From positions 5,146,001 through 5,210,000 of the forward strand of contig NW_024467120.1 in the NCBI RefSeq assembly GCF_017591425.1: a DNA stretch of 64,000 nucleotides, written 5' to 3'. Below, piece by piece: positions 41,891 through 53,512 of this stretch (its first letter is position 1; the number at the start of each line of letters is the position of its first letter). The position numbers and the translations under genes were made by a program. The stretch is from Ochotona curzoniae (Eukaryota > Chordata > Mammalia > Lagomorpha > Ochotonidae). Under the pieces are notes generated by a model. That model was given only the letters and a program-made list of their open reading frames with translations, ran no database searches and had not been told where the DNA came from.

Positions 41891-44800
41891 GGCTGAGCTT
41901 TAATCCTGCAAAGACTGGAGAAGCCGCCTGGGCCTGCACCTCTTTGGTGGCCATGGGAGAGAGCCTTTCTCTTGCCCCTCAAAAACTTCCATGTTGCCCC
42001 ACCCTCCCCGAAGGCTGAGCAGGCAACCCCTGACCCCACTTCCCAGGTCCTTTTCCATGCTGCTTAGAAGACAGGGGCCTTGGAGGTGGATTTGGTCACA
42101 TAAGGAGCGAGTGTGAGAAGAAGCAGTCCGTATTCCACCTTCCCTTGAGCTAGAGCAATCGGGTCGTGCTCCAGTCCCTGCTCCTCCAGTTGTACTATGT
42201 AGCAATTGGGGGACAGGAACAGAGCGGAGGGGATGGGTGTCAGGTGTGGGAGTCCCAGGCACGTGGAAGAAAGAGAGGATGCAGGTCAGCAGAGGAAAGG
42301 GCGAAGGAGCCATCTTGGCTCTCGCCAGTCTTAAGGACCAGCTGGAACGCGCGCTCCTTCCCCCCTCCCAGCAGCTGTCATTTAATCCGAGTGACGTCTC
42401 TAGGCCACCTGGAGTTTTGAAGGGACTGGGGAGAGCAGCTTTGTGCAGCCTCTCTCCTTCTTGGGCGGCTTCTTCGGTGCTGCAGCCATGCAGGAAGTTT
42501 GCAGGGTTGACTGCGGGTCCAGCAACGCAAAACAAAATGTCTTTACCGACACGGTTGGCTCTCTGTTCCGCTGTAAGTTTCTTTGGCCGGCACTCCGCAA
42601 AGCCTGCCGCTCTGGTTGGTGGTGTAAACTTGACTCTGGCCAGGTGGGAGGAGCCTCGCTTACCTGAACGTGGCCTTTCACCTTGGATTGGTTGGAGGAA
42701 ATGCAGCCGGCATTGACTGTGTGTGGAGTTGCGAGACAGGAAGGAGGTTTCTAGGTCTGTGTTGTTGACCTAATTCTGGATGATGTTTTTAGTGCTGCTG
42801 ACCTAATTCTGCATTATGTTTTCATTGAACGACTTGATTATTTTTATATCCTCTTCTGGTAAGTGAATTACTTTCACCACTTTCAATTTTTCCATGCCTC
42901 AACTTCCACTACACTCCACATTCTACGTACGCTTGAAACGACACCCTGTAAGCTGTTTTTCATTCCTGTTAACCCGCTAGGAGCGATCTTGCCTGCTTCT
43001 CACTGGAATGTCAGCATTGCAGCTAAACGTGTGTGTCATTTGTGTGGGGGAATAAGCTGACGTTTGTGTCCAGGCTTCAAAGAGGCTGTGCTCTTGGTGT
43101 TGCCTTTAATGCTTAATGTGCCAATGGAATCTTTTTTTACTTTAATCACTTCCGTGGGTGATTAAATATGCGTCACCGGACCTGGCTTTCTTTCACCAAC
43201 CCTGAAAAAACCAGTCCCTTGTTAAAACAAGTCAGTTGCTTGTTCTCTTAAAGTTAGGTTCACCAGGCACTCTGATGACTGACACTGCTTTTTGTGTTTC
43301 AATTTGAATGCGAAAGAGGGAAAGATGTCACTTGAAAGCGTTCTTGTTCTATTTGGAAACTGTAATGCCAGTGCTGTCTAGTGGCTGGCTCGAGTAGTTG
43401 AGATATTCTAAATTCAGGTTCACGGGCTTCATGCTAAGGTTGTTTCTCATAGCTCCCCTGGCACGGTGTGATTAAAAAGGCTATTGTCATGTGTATGTTT
43501 GAGCTCCCTGTTTTTCAGTAAACTTTGAGATTCTTTTTTTTTTTCAGCCTTAAAAAATTAATTGAAAATAGTAACAAGATTCAGTGTGGCTTTAAAAATA
43601 TTTAATGAGATAGAATTGCTGGGAAACTCTTTCAAAAAAAAAATGAAGACATTCCAGAAAGAATGATTCTTATGGCAGTGGTGACGATGAAGACCTTGTG
43701 ACTGATATTCTGGGTGCCATTGGTGTGTGAAAAGTACTTCAGTGTAAAGAGGTACACGGAGTGACAGGTGAAGGATCAATTGCCCTTTCTTTCCCTAAAA
43801 TAAATTTATGTTAGAAGGCGTTGGGAAACACATACTGCGTAAGGAATGCAATGTTAAAGTGATTCGCTGTCACATTGCACGTTAAGCATGTAGCTAGGTG
43901 TGTGTTTCCTTGTCCCGTTACCGAAGAGAAAAAAACCAGCGCGTGGAGCCAGTGGAGCAGCTGTTTCCGTGCCTTCCCATGGGCTGTTTCTTGCCCCTGT
44001 TTACTGCACTGCGTACATTGCTGTCATGAACACTGTTCTACCTCGCAGCAGGTTCAGCTAACCGAGTTTAAAAACAGATGTTGAAAACAAAGCAAGCTTT
44101 CCTCTCCTGATGTGTTCAAACCCATCATTTGGACCATTCTGAACTTTTAAAAATGCTTAGGCAATTTTTTTCTTGCTCTCCAGCCAGAATTTGACACAGT
44201 TGCCTGAGAAAGCCAGAGAAAATGGTGCCGTGGTCAGAGATGCGGGCGTTAGCTGTTCCTGCTGCTGTTGGGGAGAAATGGACCACCATGTGGGATTTGC
44301 TTTATGAATGATGCAGAGAGCCAGGACCGGGGAACCAGGGACCCAGGAATGAGTCTCAACCAGTTCTGCAGGAAGAGCTTGGCAGGCTGGGGTTCCCCGT
44401 CTTTGGGTCTTTGTTTTTTCATACGGACTTTGTCTTTTCTCCCCCACGGCTTCCCTGCCCATTTTTTCTTCTGCCCACAGACATTTTTAACAAGATGGTG
44501 TCATATTTGGATGCCCTCTGAGCTTTGGAAAGACATTTTCCTTGGGTTGAGTCCATGGGGTGCATTTAGTGCCACTGTGCACGCATCAGGAGAACTTTCA
44601 CTGGAATGAAGTTGGAGCATTAAATTACCTTTTGTTTATTCTTGAGTCATCTCAGCTGCAAAGCCTTGTTTCCTTTTGCTACTCAGAAAATTTTACAAGG
44701 AATTCCCGAGCCACAGGACCTCCAGCATAGCTCCAAGTCCTGCAAACCAAAGGTTTCCCCAGCTAACATCAACGTTTGCTTCAGGGTTTTTTTAATTGCT

Positions 44801-45188
44801 GAAAGGAGAAGCTCTGTCTTGAGCAATTGTGAGAGGGCAAGCTCCAGTTCGATGGCAGTGCAAGGAGAGAGCGTAACTGTCAGCTTGAAGAGTGGAGGAA
44901 GTAGAGCAGCAAGGCGCCTCTTATCTGTGGGGTGCCTTGGTGATTTCACCTGAAAAGGCCAAGTGGAAAGTTCTAGAAATAATCAGTCCTTAAATATTAA
45001 ATTGCACATTATGCTGTGTAGCGTGGTGACATCTTGCACCATTTCACTGCATCCGCCCTTTGCCTAGAGTATCTTGTCTTAGGTGCTACTTGGTGGCTCT
45101 CGTGGCCATCAGATCAGCTATCCATCCCAGTATCACAGTACTTGTGTTCCAGTAGACCTTCTTTATTTTTTTTAAAGTGTGGTTCCTT
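41891..45188. other. Longest repeat-poor interval
   Basis: About 3.3 kb with no SINE. It holds several open frames of 70-210 residues, some overlapping on both strands near 42,400-42,700 where CpG rises slightly. None has a motif I recognise. A GTAAGT word follows 'gttccgct' at about 42,574 without a clear exon. A pyrimidine tract plus cag at about 43,530-43,546 looks like an acceptor but opens no long frame. A hidden exon or processed pseudogene cannot be excluded. Confidence 0.4.
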
Positions 45189-45229
45189 TTTTTTTTTTTT
45201 TTTAAGATAAATTTATTTACTTGAAGGGC

Positions 45230-45263
<34 letters not shown>

Positions 45264-45480
45264 TGCATCTACTGGTTCATTCCCCAGCTGACCTAAATGC
45301 CTAGAGCTGGGCTGGTTTGAAGCTAAGAGCTAGGAGCTTCCTCTAGAGCTAAGTGGCAAGCACTTGGGTTACCTTCTGCTGCTTTGTCAGGTGCAGTAGC
45401 AGGGAGCTAATAGGAAGTGGAATAGCTAGGACTTGAACAAGCACCTATATGGGATACTGAGACTCTTAAAATGCAAGGTA
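45189..45480 (-). repeat. Old CSINE with (GA)n
   Basis: T-run, 'aagataaatttatttacttg', (GA)n at 45,232-45,260, then the body to about 45,480; head unclear. Confidence 0.8.
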
Positions 45481-46827
45481 AAGATGAGTTTTCTGTCTGT
45501 GAAGTTGTGAAGAAGGAAGAACAAGTGGATGCTAGTTTTGTTGTTGTGCAACTAGCAGAGGTTGTGGCCACATGTATGATGACTGCTTAATCAAGATGGG
45601 GAAAAGCAATAAATTATAGGGCTTGGTACTCTCTAGGGTTTTGGTTATTCCCTCGGGGTCTCAGGACATATCCACACAGATAGGGAAATGACTTAGATGA
45701 AAGGATTTGGGGTGGTGATTCACGCCAGAAGTGTTAGCAGAGATGGCTGAAATAGAGGTTCTTGTCTTGCCATTAGAAAAGAACTTCAGACATGAGACAG
45801 AGAGGAGTGGTAAACACCGGAGTCAGGTTTGAGGAGACAGTGTGCCCGTGAGACCAGATGGTCACTTCTTTGGACAAATCTGAGAGTCAGGCTGGGGGAA
45901 GCAAGGCAGGAGGGTTTAATAAAGAGAAGATAGCTGACAGGCCAGGCAGCAAAGAACTCAGTCATTTCTTCCCACCTGATCTCCTCTCCACCCTCTTCTG
46001 GACAAAGGGCTTCTTGGGTGTGTGTGAAACTGGTGAATTCCATCCAAGGTTTCGTTATCCAGTGTTATCAGACGGGGCAGCCCACTTGGCACTGGACAAA
46101 AAACATTCTCCTGGAATGCTTTCCTTGAAGGGAGCGTTGGGACCACCTATGAAGTAATCGGGGTTGGGCAGGACTTTGCCGTGTGAAGTACTGAGTTGCA
46201 TGCTGGTAGAACTTAGGTGGGCTAAGTTCTGTCTTCTTGCCAAGCAACAATTGATATGAGAGAAACCTGATTCAGACTCTGGTTCAGTCATTGCTATAGC
46301 TAGAGGGCTTTCCACTGTAAGGTAAAAGAGAATGACTAATGGCTAGGGCATATTGTGGGACTAACCCACTGTTCCATCTGCCTTGACATAGGCCCTTGGT
46401 AGTTTATTGTCAGGTCTATTTCTGATTTTCATACGTGTGTGAAGAGAGAGGAATAGTCATTCCGCATTTCCTGGTGCCTGACTTCCTCATGCCCCAGCTG
46501 CTGAGTTCTTGACTGTCCTTTGAACTCTGTCTGCTGTGTGTTCCCTTCCCCAACCCCCTCCATACAGCGAGGCTCTTTCCTTTGTGTCCTGGCCACGATT
46601 TGGCCGTGACCTTAAGCTTAGGGTTCCTGCACTCTTATGCACAGAGAGCATTTCTGAGACAGGAATCATCCTTATTTGCTGCCTGTCCCAACTGTCTATC
46701 ATAGGATCTGGCATAGATGTAACCGTCATTTGGAATGAAATGGATTGGACTGAACTGAATCTAATACCTGCATAAACAACAGGGCCATGCTGGGTAAGTC
46801 TGAGTCATTTCACATTGCAGACTTACT
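45481..46827. other. Mostly unassigned DNA, possible LTR remains
   Basis: 1.3 kb without SINE. 'ggtttaataaagagaag' near 45,912 resembles an LTR polyadenylation region. 46,680-46,760 ('gatctggcatagatgtaacc') looks like a MIR or L2 3' end. No gene supported. Confidence 0.35.
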
Positions 46828-47129
46828 TTTTTTTTTTTTAATAAAAAGATGTATTTATGTATTTGAAAGCCAGAGTTACCAGGAGAAAGAAAGAGAGATA
46901 CCTACTATTAGGTGGGACTAGGCCAGGTTGAAGCCGGGAGCCAAAAGCTTCATCCAAGCCTTCTATGTGAGTACAAGGGACCCAGGGCTTGTTCCTCTTC
47001 TGCTGCTTTCTCGGGTGCAGTAGTGGGGAGCAGGATTGGAAGTGAAGTAGCCAGAACTTGAATCAGTGCCTATATGAGAAGTCAATGTTACAGGCAGCAT
47101 TTTAACCTGATGTGCCATAGCACTGGCCC
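46828..47129 (-). repeat. Old CSINE
   Basis: T-run, 'aaaagatgtatttatgtatt', to 'gccatagcactggcccc'. Confidence 0.85.
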
Positions 47130-47145
47130 CTACAGACTTACATTA

Positions 47146-47462
47146 AAAAAAAAAAAAGATCTACATATTTGTTTATTTACGTTTATTTGAGAGTCAGAGA
47201 TACATGGGTAGACACAGAGATCTTCCACCTGCTGCTGTTCTCCCACGTGTCAGTGACAGCTGGGTCGGCCTGCGCCACGCCTGCGCCAGGGGGCGGGAAG
47301 CTCTCCAGGTGTCCCATTGGGAGGCACCCACACAGTTGCACCACCACTCGCTGCTCCCCCTTGTGCACATTAGCAAGAAGCTACAGTCAGGAGCGGAGCC
47401 GGGACGGGAACATAAGCTCTGTGCTGTGGGATACAGGTGTTCCCCCGCCATCAAACACCTGC
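47146..47462 (-). repeat. Old CSINE
   Basis: A-run, 'tttgtttatttacgtttatt', to 'catcaaacacctgctcct'. G+C-rich diverged middle. Confidence 0.75.
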
Positions 47463-48072
47463 TCCTGAAGCCTGGGGTTGGATTTCAGGCCCCCAGTCCT
47501 GGTTTGGCCTCAGGTTTCCCTCTTGTGTTTGAGGTTATTCAGAGACCTGTCATCACAAACAAGCAAGACAGAGATGTCCTGCTGACAGCACGTGTCTGTT
47601 TCCTCGAGGCTTTAGGGATGGACTCGCTGTTCTCAGGGACGTGAAGGTGGGGTGGTTCAGTCCTCTGCATTGCAGGGAAAAGGGGCCTGTGTGAGCTTAG
47701 GAGTCATGTTCCGGTGTCGTCGGCGTGCTGTGCTGTGTGAGTGCTCATGGGGATTTACTGTTTTGTCTTTAGCCTGACAAGAGGGGGATGTCTGCTTGTA
47801 GCTGGTATTGACACTAGGATACTTTTGTGTCCCCAGCTATCGTTCCTAGGAAAGACTGTTCTGCTTATAGTGACAGACAAAAATAACAGTGATATCTTGA
47901 AATGCAAGAAACGTTCAGTATCATTGTTATATATATAAAATTTTTGTATGGTTGCCACCTCTGTTATGGCAGTGGAAATGTTGACTCCTTTCTAAGACTT
48001 TGGTATTCCCGATGGAGAGGCACAATTTAAAAATATGCTCTTTTATCTGTTGGGATTCTTCTCTCCCTTTAA
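47463..48072. other. Single-copy DNA
   Basis: No repeat or gene recognised. Confidence 0.4.
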
Positions 48073-48422
48073 TTTTTTTATTTATTCTTTAAAGGTTTAT
48101 TTATCTACCTGAAAGGCAAAGTTAGGAGCAGGGGGAGGGGGGCACGAGAGAGAGATGGAGAAATTCTTCCATCTGCTTCTTCATCCCCACATAGTCCCAA
48201 CGGTTGTAGCTGGACCAGGCTGAATCCAGAAGCCAGGAACTTCTCCCAGGTTTCCTGTGTAGGTCCAGGGGCCAAAGAGTTAGGCCATCTTCCTCTGCCC
48301 TCCTAGGTGTGTTGGCCAGGAGCTAGATTAGAAAGGGAGCAGCCAGAACTTGAACTTGTACTCATATGGGATGCCAGTGTTACAGGCAGTGGCTTAATCT
48401 ATTATACCACAACACCAGCCTC
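48073..48422 (-). repeat. Old CSINE
   Basis: 'tttaaaggtttatttatcta' to 'ccacaacaccagcctct'. Confidence 0.85.
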
Positions 48423-48508
48423 TTTGCCTTCTTTTTATTATACACACACGCTAGAAAGAGGGAGAGAGATTTTCAGAGAGTAATCTCACTAACTGGTTCT
48501 TTTTTTGT

Positions 48509-48846
48509 TTGTTTGTTTTAAGACATATTTGTTATTTTTATTGGAAAGGCAGATATATAAAGAGGAGGAGAGACAGAGAGGAAGATCTTCTGTCTGATGG
48601 TTCACTCCCCAAGCAGCCGCAGTGGCTGCAGCTGAGCCATTCCGAAGCCAGGAGCCAGGAGCTTCTTCCAGGTTTCCCATGCGGGTGCAGGGTCCCAAAG
48701 CCTTGGGCTGTCCTCGATTGCTTTCCCAGGCCACAAGCAGGGAGCTGGATGGGAAGCTGGGCTGCTGGGATTAGAACTGGCGCCCATATGGGATCCCAGC
48801 GCATTCAAGACGAGGATTTTGGCTGCTAAGGCTATTGTGCTGGGCC
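48509..48846 (-). repeat. CSINE
   Basis: 'aagacatatttgttattttt' to 'ttgtgctgggccc'; 'ctggttct' lies on both sides. Confidence 0.92.
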
Positions 48847-48866
48847 CTGGTTCTCTCTCTCTCTCT

Positions 48867-49201
48867 CTTTTTTTTTTTTTTTTTTAAGATTTATTTATTT
48901 ATTGGAAAGTCAGATATACAGAGAGGAGAAGAGACAGAGAGGAAGATCTTCCATCTGATGATTCACTCCCCAAGTGACCGCAACGGCCAATGCTATGCCG
49001 ATATGAAGCCAGGAGCCTCTTCCGGGTCTCCCATGCAGGTGCAGGGTCCCAAGGCTTTGGGCCGTCCTCGACTGCTTTCCCCCTGGGTCACAAGCAGGGA
49101 GCTGGATGGGAAGTGGAGCTGCTGGGATAAAACCAGCGCCCATATGGGATCCTGGTGCATTCAAGGCGAGGACTTGAACCACTAGGCCATGCTGCCGGGC
49201 C
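48867..49201 (-). repeat. CSINE in the flank of the previous one
   Basis: T-run after a (TC)n, to 'atgctgccgggcccc'. 'ccctggttctctctct' before and 'ccctggttctctttct' after are its target-site duplication. Confidence 0.93.
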
Positions 49202-49239
49202 CCCTGGTTCTCTTTCTTAATGTCCAGCACAGTTAGCAT

Positions 49240-49380
49240 TGGGGAGGGTTGAAGCCCCGGTCAGGAAACTCAGATCCCACCTGCACGGCAGGGACCCCAT
49301 CACTTGATCCACCACTGCCTCTCAGGGCCTGCCCTGGCAGCGAGTTGGATCCTGGAGCCAGAGCCAGGAGCTGTTGGAGG
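49240..49380 (-). repeat. Old C-repeat-like fragment
   Basis: 'cttgatccaccactgcctct' and 'ggatcctggagccagagcca' match an old C-repeat arrangement; it stops where the LTR begins. Confidence 0.45.
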
Positions 49381-49995
49381 TGTTGCTCTTGAACTTCCCA
49401 ATCTGGGCTTATTCGCCTGATGCACAGAAAACCAATTACTGACACGGGAGTGAGAAAAAAAAAAGAAAAGAGTTTATTGCAGAGTCCAGAGCGGGGAGCT
49501 GGGCAGCTGTGGCTCAACTCCTGTGCTCCCCAAGGAATTAGAGGGAAATTAGGGGATGAGACGGGCATGTTCAGCTTGTATCCGAGATCCTGATTGGTCA
49601 GTTGTACTCATCACCTTCCTTTGCTTGGTCAAGGATGCTGTGCTCTTACTGGAATGCTTATGATGTGCAGTTGGCTACGTAAGGGGTTGGTACCTTTTGC
49701 CCTAGGTCTGGACTATGCTTGCCTGAACTTGGAATTCCCCTACGCAAATGCTTCCAGACAGGACTGGCTGACAAGATTTTATCTGTTGGAGAAGCAAATG
49801 ACTTCTTGTAGGGGCAGCTGTATGAGTCTCAGAACTTCCTTTCGGGAAAGAACAGGCAGGAACACCTTGGGCTGAGGGAGGCAGACGAAGCTGGGTCCCG
49901 CCTTGACATGGTCGGGGTTTGGTCGCTTTGATATGGGGTGTGGGTGTCTGCACTGCTAGGCTGGATCCCCACCCCACTCTTCCTTTAATGAGACT
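49381..49995 (-). mobile_element. Probable solo LTR of an endogenous retrovirus
   Basis: Read on the minus strand, a CCAAT box ('tgaccaatcaggatc') is followed about 100 bases later by 'gcaataaactcttttc', a pyrimidine run, then a U5-like stretch ending in AACA at 49,381. That is the order U3-R-U5. The 5' limit is unclear, and no gag, pol or env sequence is adjacent, so it is a solo LTR with no coding capacity. Confidence 0.6.
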
Positions 49996-50149
49996 GTACC
50001 TCCTGTCTTACCCAAGAATCAACTTGCAGCTCTCTCTTTCTGTTCTTCTTTTTCTTCAACTTGCTGTGATTCACTAAGGATTGGAGGAAGGAGTTGATAT
50101 GCCCTGGGTGGATCCGAAGTGGGTTGTGTTATCTGTATACTTCTATGTA

Positions 50150-50478
50150 GTTATTTTAAAGGATTTTTTTACTTGAAAGCCAGAGAGAGAGAGAGAGAGA
50201 GAGAAAGAGAAAAAGCAGTAGATGCTGGTTTGGTTCTTCAATGATTGTAACAGCAAGATCTGGCCCAAACGAAAGCCAGGAGCCTGAGACTCCATCTGAG
50301 TGTCCCAAGTGGGAGTCAGGGGTCCCAGGTGGGTGGGTCATGCTCTGCTGCCTTCCCAGGTGCATTAGCAAGAAGCTGAATCAGAATAGAGCAGTCAGGA
50401 CCCAGACGGGCGCTCAGTATGGGATGATGGTGTTTCAAGCAGCAGCTTAACCTGCTGCACTGCAGCATTGTACTGGGT
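50150..50478 (-). repeat. Old CSINE with (GA)n
   Basis: 'ttttaaaggatttttttact', (GA)n at 50,183-50,203, to 'gcattgtactgggtac'. Confidence 0.82.
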
Positions 50479-50715
50479 ACTTTAAAAAAGAATAATAAAA
50501 CTAAGAGTCTGCTTTTGATATCACCGTAGGTTAACAATTCTGAACAAATATCAGTAACAAAATCCTCTTCCCTGAAAGCCTCTTTGGCTGGACTAAGCTG
50601 AAAACAGTTTGCTCTGTTTACTGTTGGGTTTTAATAATGTCATCGTTATGTAATCTACAAATGAGTCCATGTGTATTACTTGTAGTTTTTCTTTTTTTAA
50701 ATTAGCGTTGTTTTG
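50479..50715. other. Single-copy DNA
   Basis: Nothing recognised. Confidence 0.35.
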
Positions 50716-51070
50716 GACCACGGCGTGACCGGCTAGTGGCTAAAGTCCTTGCCTTGCATGCTCTGGGTTCCCATAAGCCTCCAATTCTAATCCCGGCAGC
50801 TCCACTGCCCATCCAGCTCCCTGCTTGTGGCCTGGGAAAGCAATCAAGCATGGCTCAAGGCCTTGGGTCTCTGAACCCACGTGTGGGACATGTGTACCTG
50901 TGTGAGAGACCTGTAGGGAGCTCCTGGCTTCGGATTGGCTCAGCTCCAGCCGCTGTGGCCACTTCGGGAGTGACCCAGCAGATGAAAGATTTTTCTTCTT
51001 TCGTCTCTCCTTCTCTCTGTATATTTGACTTTCCAATAAAAACAACTGAATCTTTAAAAAAAAAAAAATA
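50716..51070 (+). repeat. CSINE with a small internal duplication
   Basis: 'ggaccacggcgtgaccggct' to 'ctgaatctttaaaaa'. About 30 extra bases lie at 50,880-50,910, where 'acacgtgtgggacatgtgta' precedes a second 'cctgtgtgagagacc'. Confidence 0.9.
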
Positions 51071-51165
51071 AGGAAACATTGTTTTTATATGGATGGTAAT
51101 TCTGAGAACTCACGGAAAAAAAAAAAACTGGTCCATCGTCCACATATTCACTCTTTTGCTGTTTT

Positions 51166-51458
51166 TTTTTTAAAAGTAATTAATCAGACTTTATTTGAAT
51201 AAAGATACAGACGCAAGTGGGCAGGGGCCGATGTCACATCTGCTGGTTCACTTCCCACATGCCCATGGCCGCCAGGGCTGAGGCAATCCAAAGTCAGGAG
51301 CTGGGAACTCAGCCTGGGTCTCACACCCCTTGCAGCCTCACAAGGTCGTGTAAAGCAAGGGAATGAGAAGCTGGGTCCAGGTTTTGAACCCGGGGCCCTC
51401 TGATATGAGATACATGGGTGCAAAGTGGTGCCTTAACCACTGTGCTAAACGCCTGTCT
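51166..51458 (-). repeat. Old C-repeat variant
   Basis: 'taatcagactttatttgaat' to 'ccactgtgctaaacgcctgt'; the middle differs from the main subfamily. Confidence 0.65.
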
Positions 51459-51917
51459 CTACCCTACCAGCCTTTTATTTTTCCCTCTAAGAGTAAAAAC
51501 CATTGCGTATTTAACAGTTTCCAAGCCACAGGGGTCTGAGATGGCAGCTGAGGACTGGGTTTCCGACTCAGGTCTCAGCGTGGGTTGCACTGAAGAGGGG
51601 AGTTGCCAGCATTCCACTAGGCTGGGCTGCCTGAGGGGTGGAGCCTGGGCAGAAGGCACTCCCCTGGGGGCTTTGCCAGCTGAGCCTCTCCCCAGGGCCT
51701 CTGGCTTCCCTGGAAGGGTGGGTCCCACCGGTGGTCAGCAAGGGAAGTTCCTAAGAGGTGTGGATTGGTTAAAATCATTTCAAGGGTAGTTGGCACCTCT
51801 GACCACCATGGTGCTACAGATAATCTGCGCTTAGACCACGGACCTGAGATAAGCAGGGAGGGCTGTGAACAAACGGGGGAGGGGGGAGAATTTTGGGACT
51901 ATTTGAAATTTAAAATT
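51459..51917. other. Single-copy DNA
   Basis: A 123-residue + frame (51,418-51,789) begins inside the SINE and has no recognisable domain. Confidence 0.35.
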
Positions 51918-52236
51918 GGGGTCCGGTGCAGTAGCCTAGTGGCTAAAGTCCTCGCCTTCAACGTGCCAGGATCCCATATGGGCACCGGTTCTAATGCCGG
52001 CAGCTCCACTTCCCATCTGGCTCCCTGCTTGTGGCCTGGGAAAGCAGAGGAGGGTGGCCCCAAAGCTTTGGGTGCCTGCACCCACATGGGAGACCTGGAA
52101 GAAGCTCCTGGCTCCGAATCATCCCAGCTCTGGCTGTTAGCCATGTGGGGAGTGAACCAGTAGATGGAAGATCTTTCTCTCTCTGTCTCTGTAAATCTGC
52201 CTTTCTAATAAACATAAATAAGCCTTTTTAAAAAAG
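51918..52236 (+). repeat. CSINE
   Basis: 'ggggtccggtgcagtagcct' to 'aaataagcctttttaaaaaa'. Confidence 0.92.
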
Positions 52237-52334
52237 TATTTATTTGAGAGGCAAGGAGAGACTTTGTTGAATTTGAATTACTTTTTAAAAAATGTAAAAT
52301 TTCTCGAAGACTCTTGCTGTTTTAATGGATTTAT

Positions 52335-53228
52335 GAAAATTCTTTAGTTATTTGAGAGATGGGAGGGTGGAGAGAAAGATCTATCATCTTCTAGTTCACT
52401 TCCCAAATGCCTTCAGCGGCTGAGGCTAGGCCTCGACCTGGCTGAGACAGAAAGCTGGAAAACTGGTCCCATTCTCCCACATGGGTGGCCGGAATCCGGT
52501 GGTTGAGTCATCCCCTCTGCCTCTCTGGGACTGCACTGGTGGGGGCTGGAGGTGGGGGGGGGCTGGAGAGGGGCCTGGAGGCGGGAGGGGGGCTGGAGGA
52601 GGCGGGGGGGCTGGAGGCTGGGCGGCTGGAGGCGGGAGCTGGAGGGGGGCTGGAAACGGGGGCTGGGAGCATGGGGGGGCGCTGGAGGAGGCAGGGGGCA
52701 GGAGACGGGCTAGAGGTGGGGGGGGGCGGGCTGGAGGCGGGAGGGCTGGAGGCAGGGGGCTGGGGGCAGGAGGGCTGGGGGCAGTGGGCTGGGGGCAGTG
52801 GGCTGGGGGCAGGAGGGCTGGGGGCAGTGGGCAGGGGGGCAGGAGGGCTGGGGGCAGTGGGCTGGGGGCAGTGGGCTGGGGGCAGGAGGGCTGGGGGCAG
52901 TGGGCTGGGGGCAGTGGGCTGGGGGCAGGAGGGCTGGGGGCAGTGGGCTGGGGGCAGGAGGCGGGAGGGGGGCTGGGGGCAGGAGGGCTGGGGGCAGGAG
53001 GGCTGGGGGCAGTGGGCAGGGGGCAGTGGGCTGGGGGCAGTGGGCTGGGGGCAGTGGGCTGGGGGCAGGGCCTGGAGAGGGGGCTGGAGACAGGGGCTGG
53101 AGGCGGGTGTTGGAGGGGGAGCTGGGGGCGGGGGGCTGGGGCTGGAGGCAGGCCTCAGATCCAGCTGGTTGGCTGTGGGGTGCAGGTACCTGTACAGTGT
53201 CTTCATCGCTAATCAAATACCTGCCCCT
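52335..53228 (-). repeat. Old CSINE swollen by a minisatellite
   Basis: 52,335-52,530 is a normal 3' side ('ttagttatttgagagatggg', 'ctgagacagaaagctgg'). 53,158-53,228 is the remaining 5' side ending 'caaatacctgcccc'. The G-rich array sits between them, where 'gggagctggatgggaagtgg'-type sequence would be. Confidence 0.7.
52542..53150 (+). repeat. G-rich minisatellite, 14-15 bp units
   Basis: Units are mostly 'gggctgggggcagt' and 'gggctgggggcagga', with more irregular 'ggctggaggcggga' units on the left. G-runs of three to six are closely spaced on the + strand, so G-quadruplex formation is likely. Stop-free frames of 150-260 residues on both strands here are glycine/alanine- or proline/alanine-rich artefacts of the unit. 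Confidence 0.97.
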
Positions 53229-53234
53229 CTTGCT

Positions 53235-53512
53235 TCTTTTAAAACCGAAGAAGGAATGAAGATGATACAATAATGCATCAACGTGATTTAGTAGTTAGTG
53301 ATTTGCAGCTTTTCATTTTTATTAAAATCCATGTATGCAATGGTTGTAATATGACTTAATTTTATATAGGTAGATAAATTTATACCTATCATTCACATAG
53401 AATATTCCAAGTATACATTAAAGATATGGGTCCTTTTTATATATATATATAGTTTGTGTGTGTTGTGTGTGTGAGAGAGATCATACAGTCTAAGTTCTGT
53501 GAAAACGAAAGT
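53235..53512. other. AT-rich single-copy DNA with TA/TG runs
   Basis: (TA)n at about 53,439-53,452 and TG/GA words to 53,480. No gene. Confidence 0.5.

Noticed and set aside
43525..43560. Good-looking splice acceptor (pyrimidine tract plus cag).
   Set aside because: All downstream frames close quickly; T-runs are common here.
49381..49995. A complete endogenous retrovirus.
   Set aside because: No gag, pol or env-like frame or second LTR lies nearby.
52481..53273. Long glycine/alanine-rich and proline/alanine-rich open frames (up to 262 residues) on both strands.
   Set aside because: They are translations of the 14-15-base G-rich minisatellite; all frames lack stops because the unit has none.
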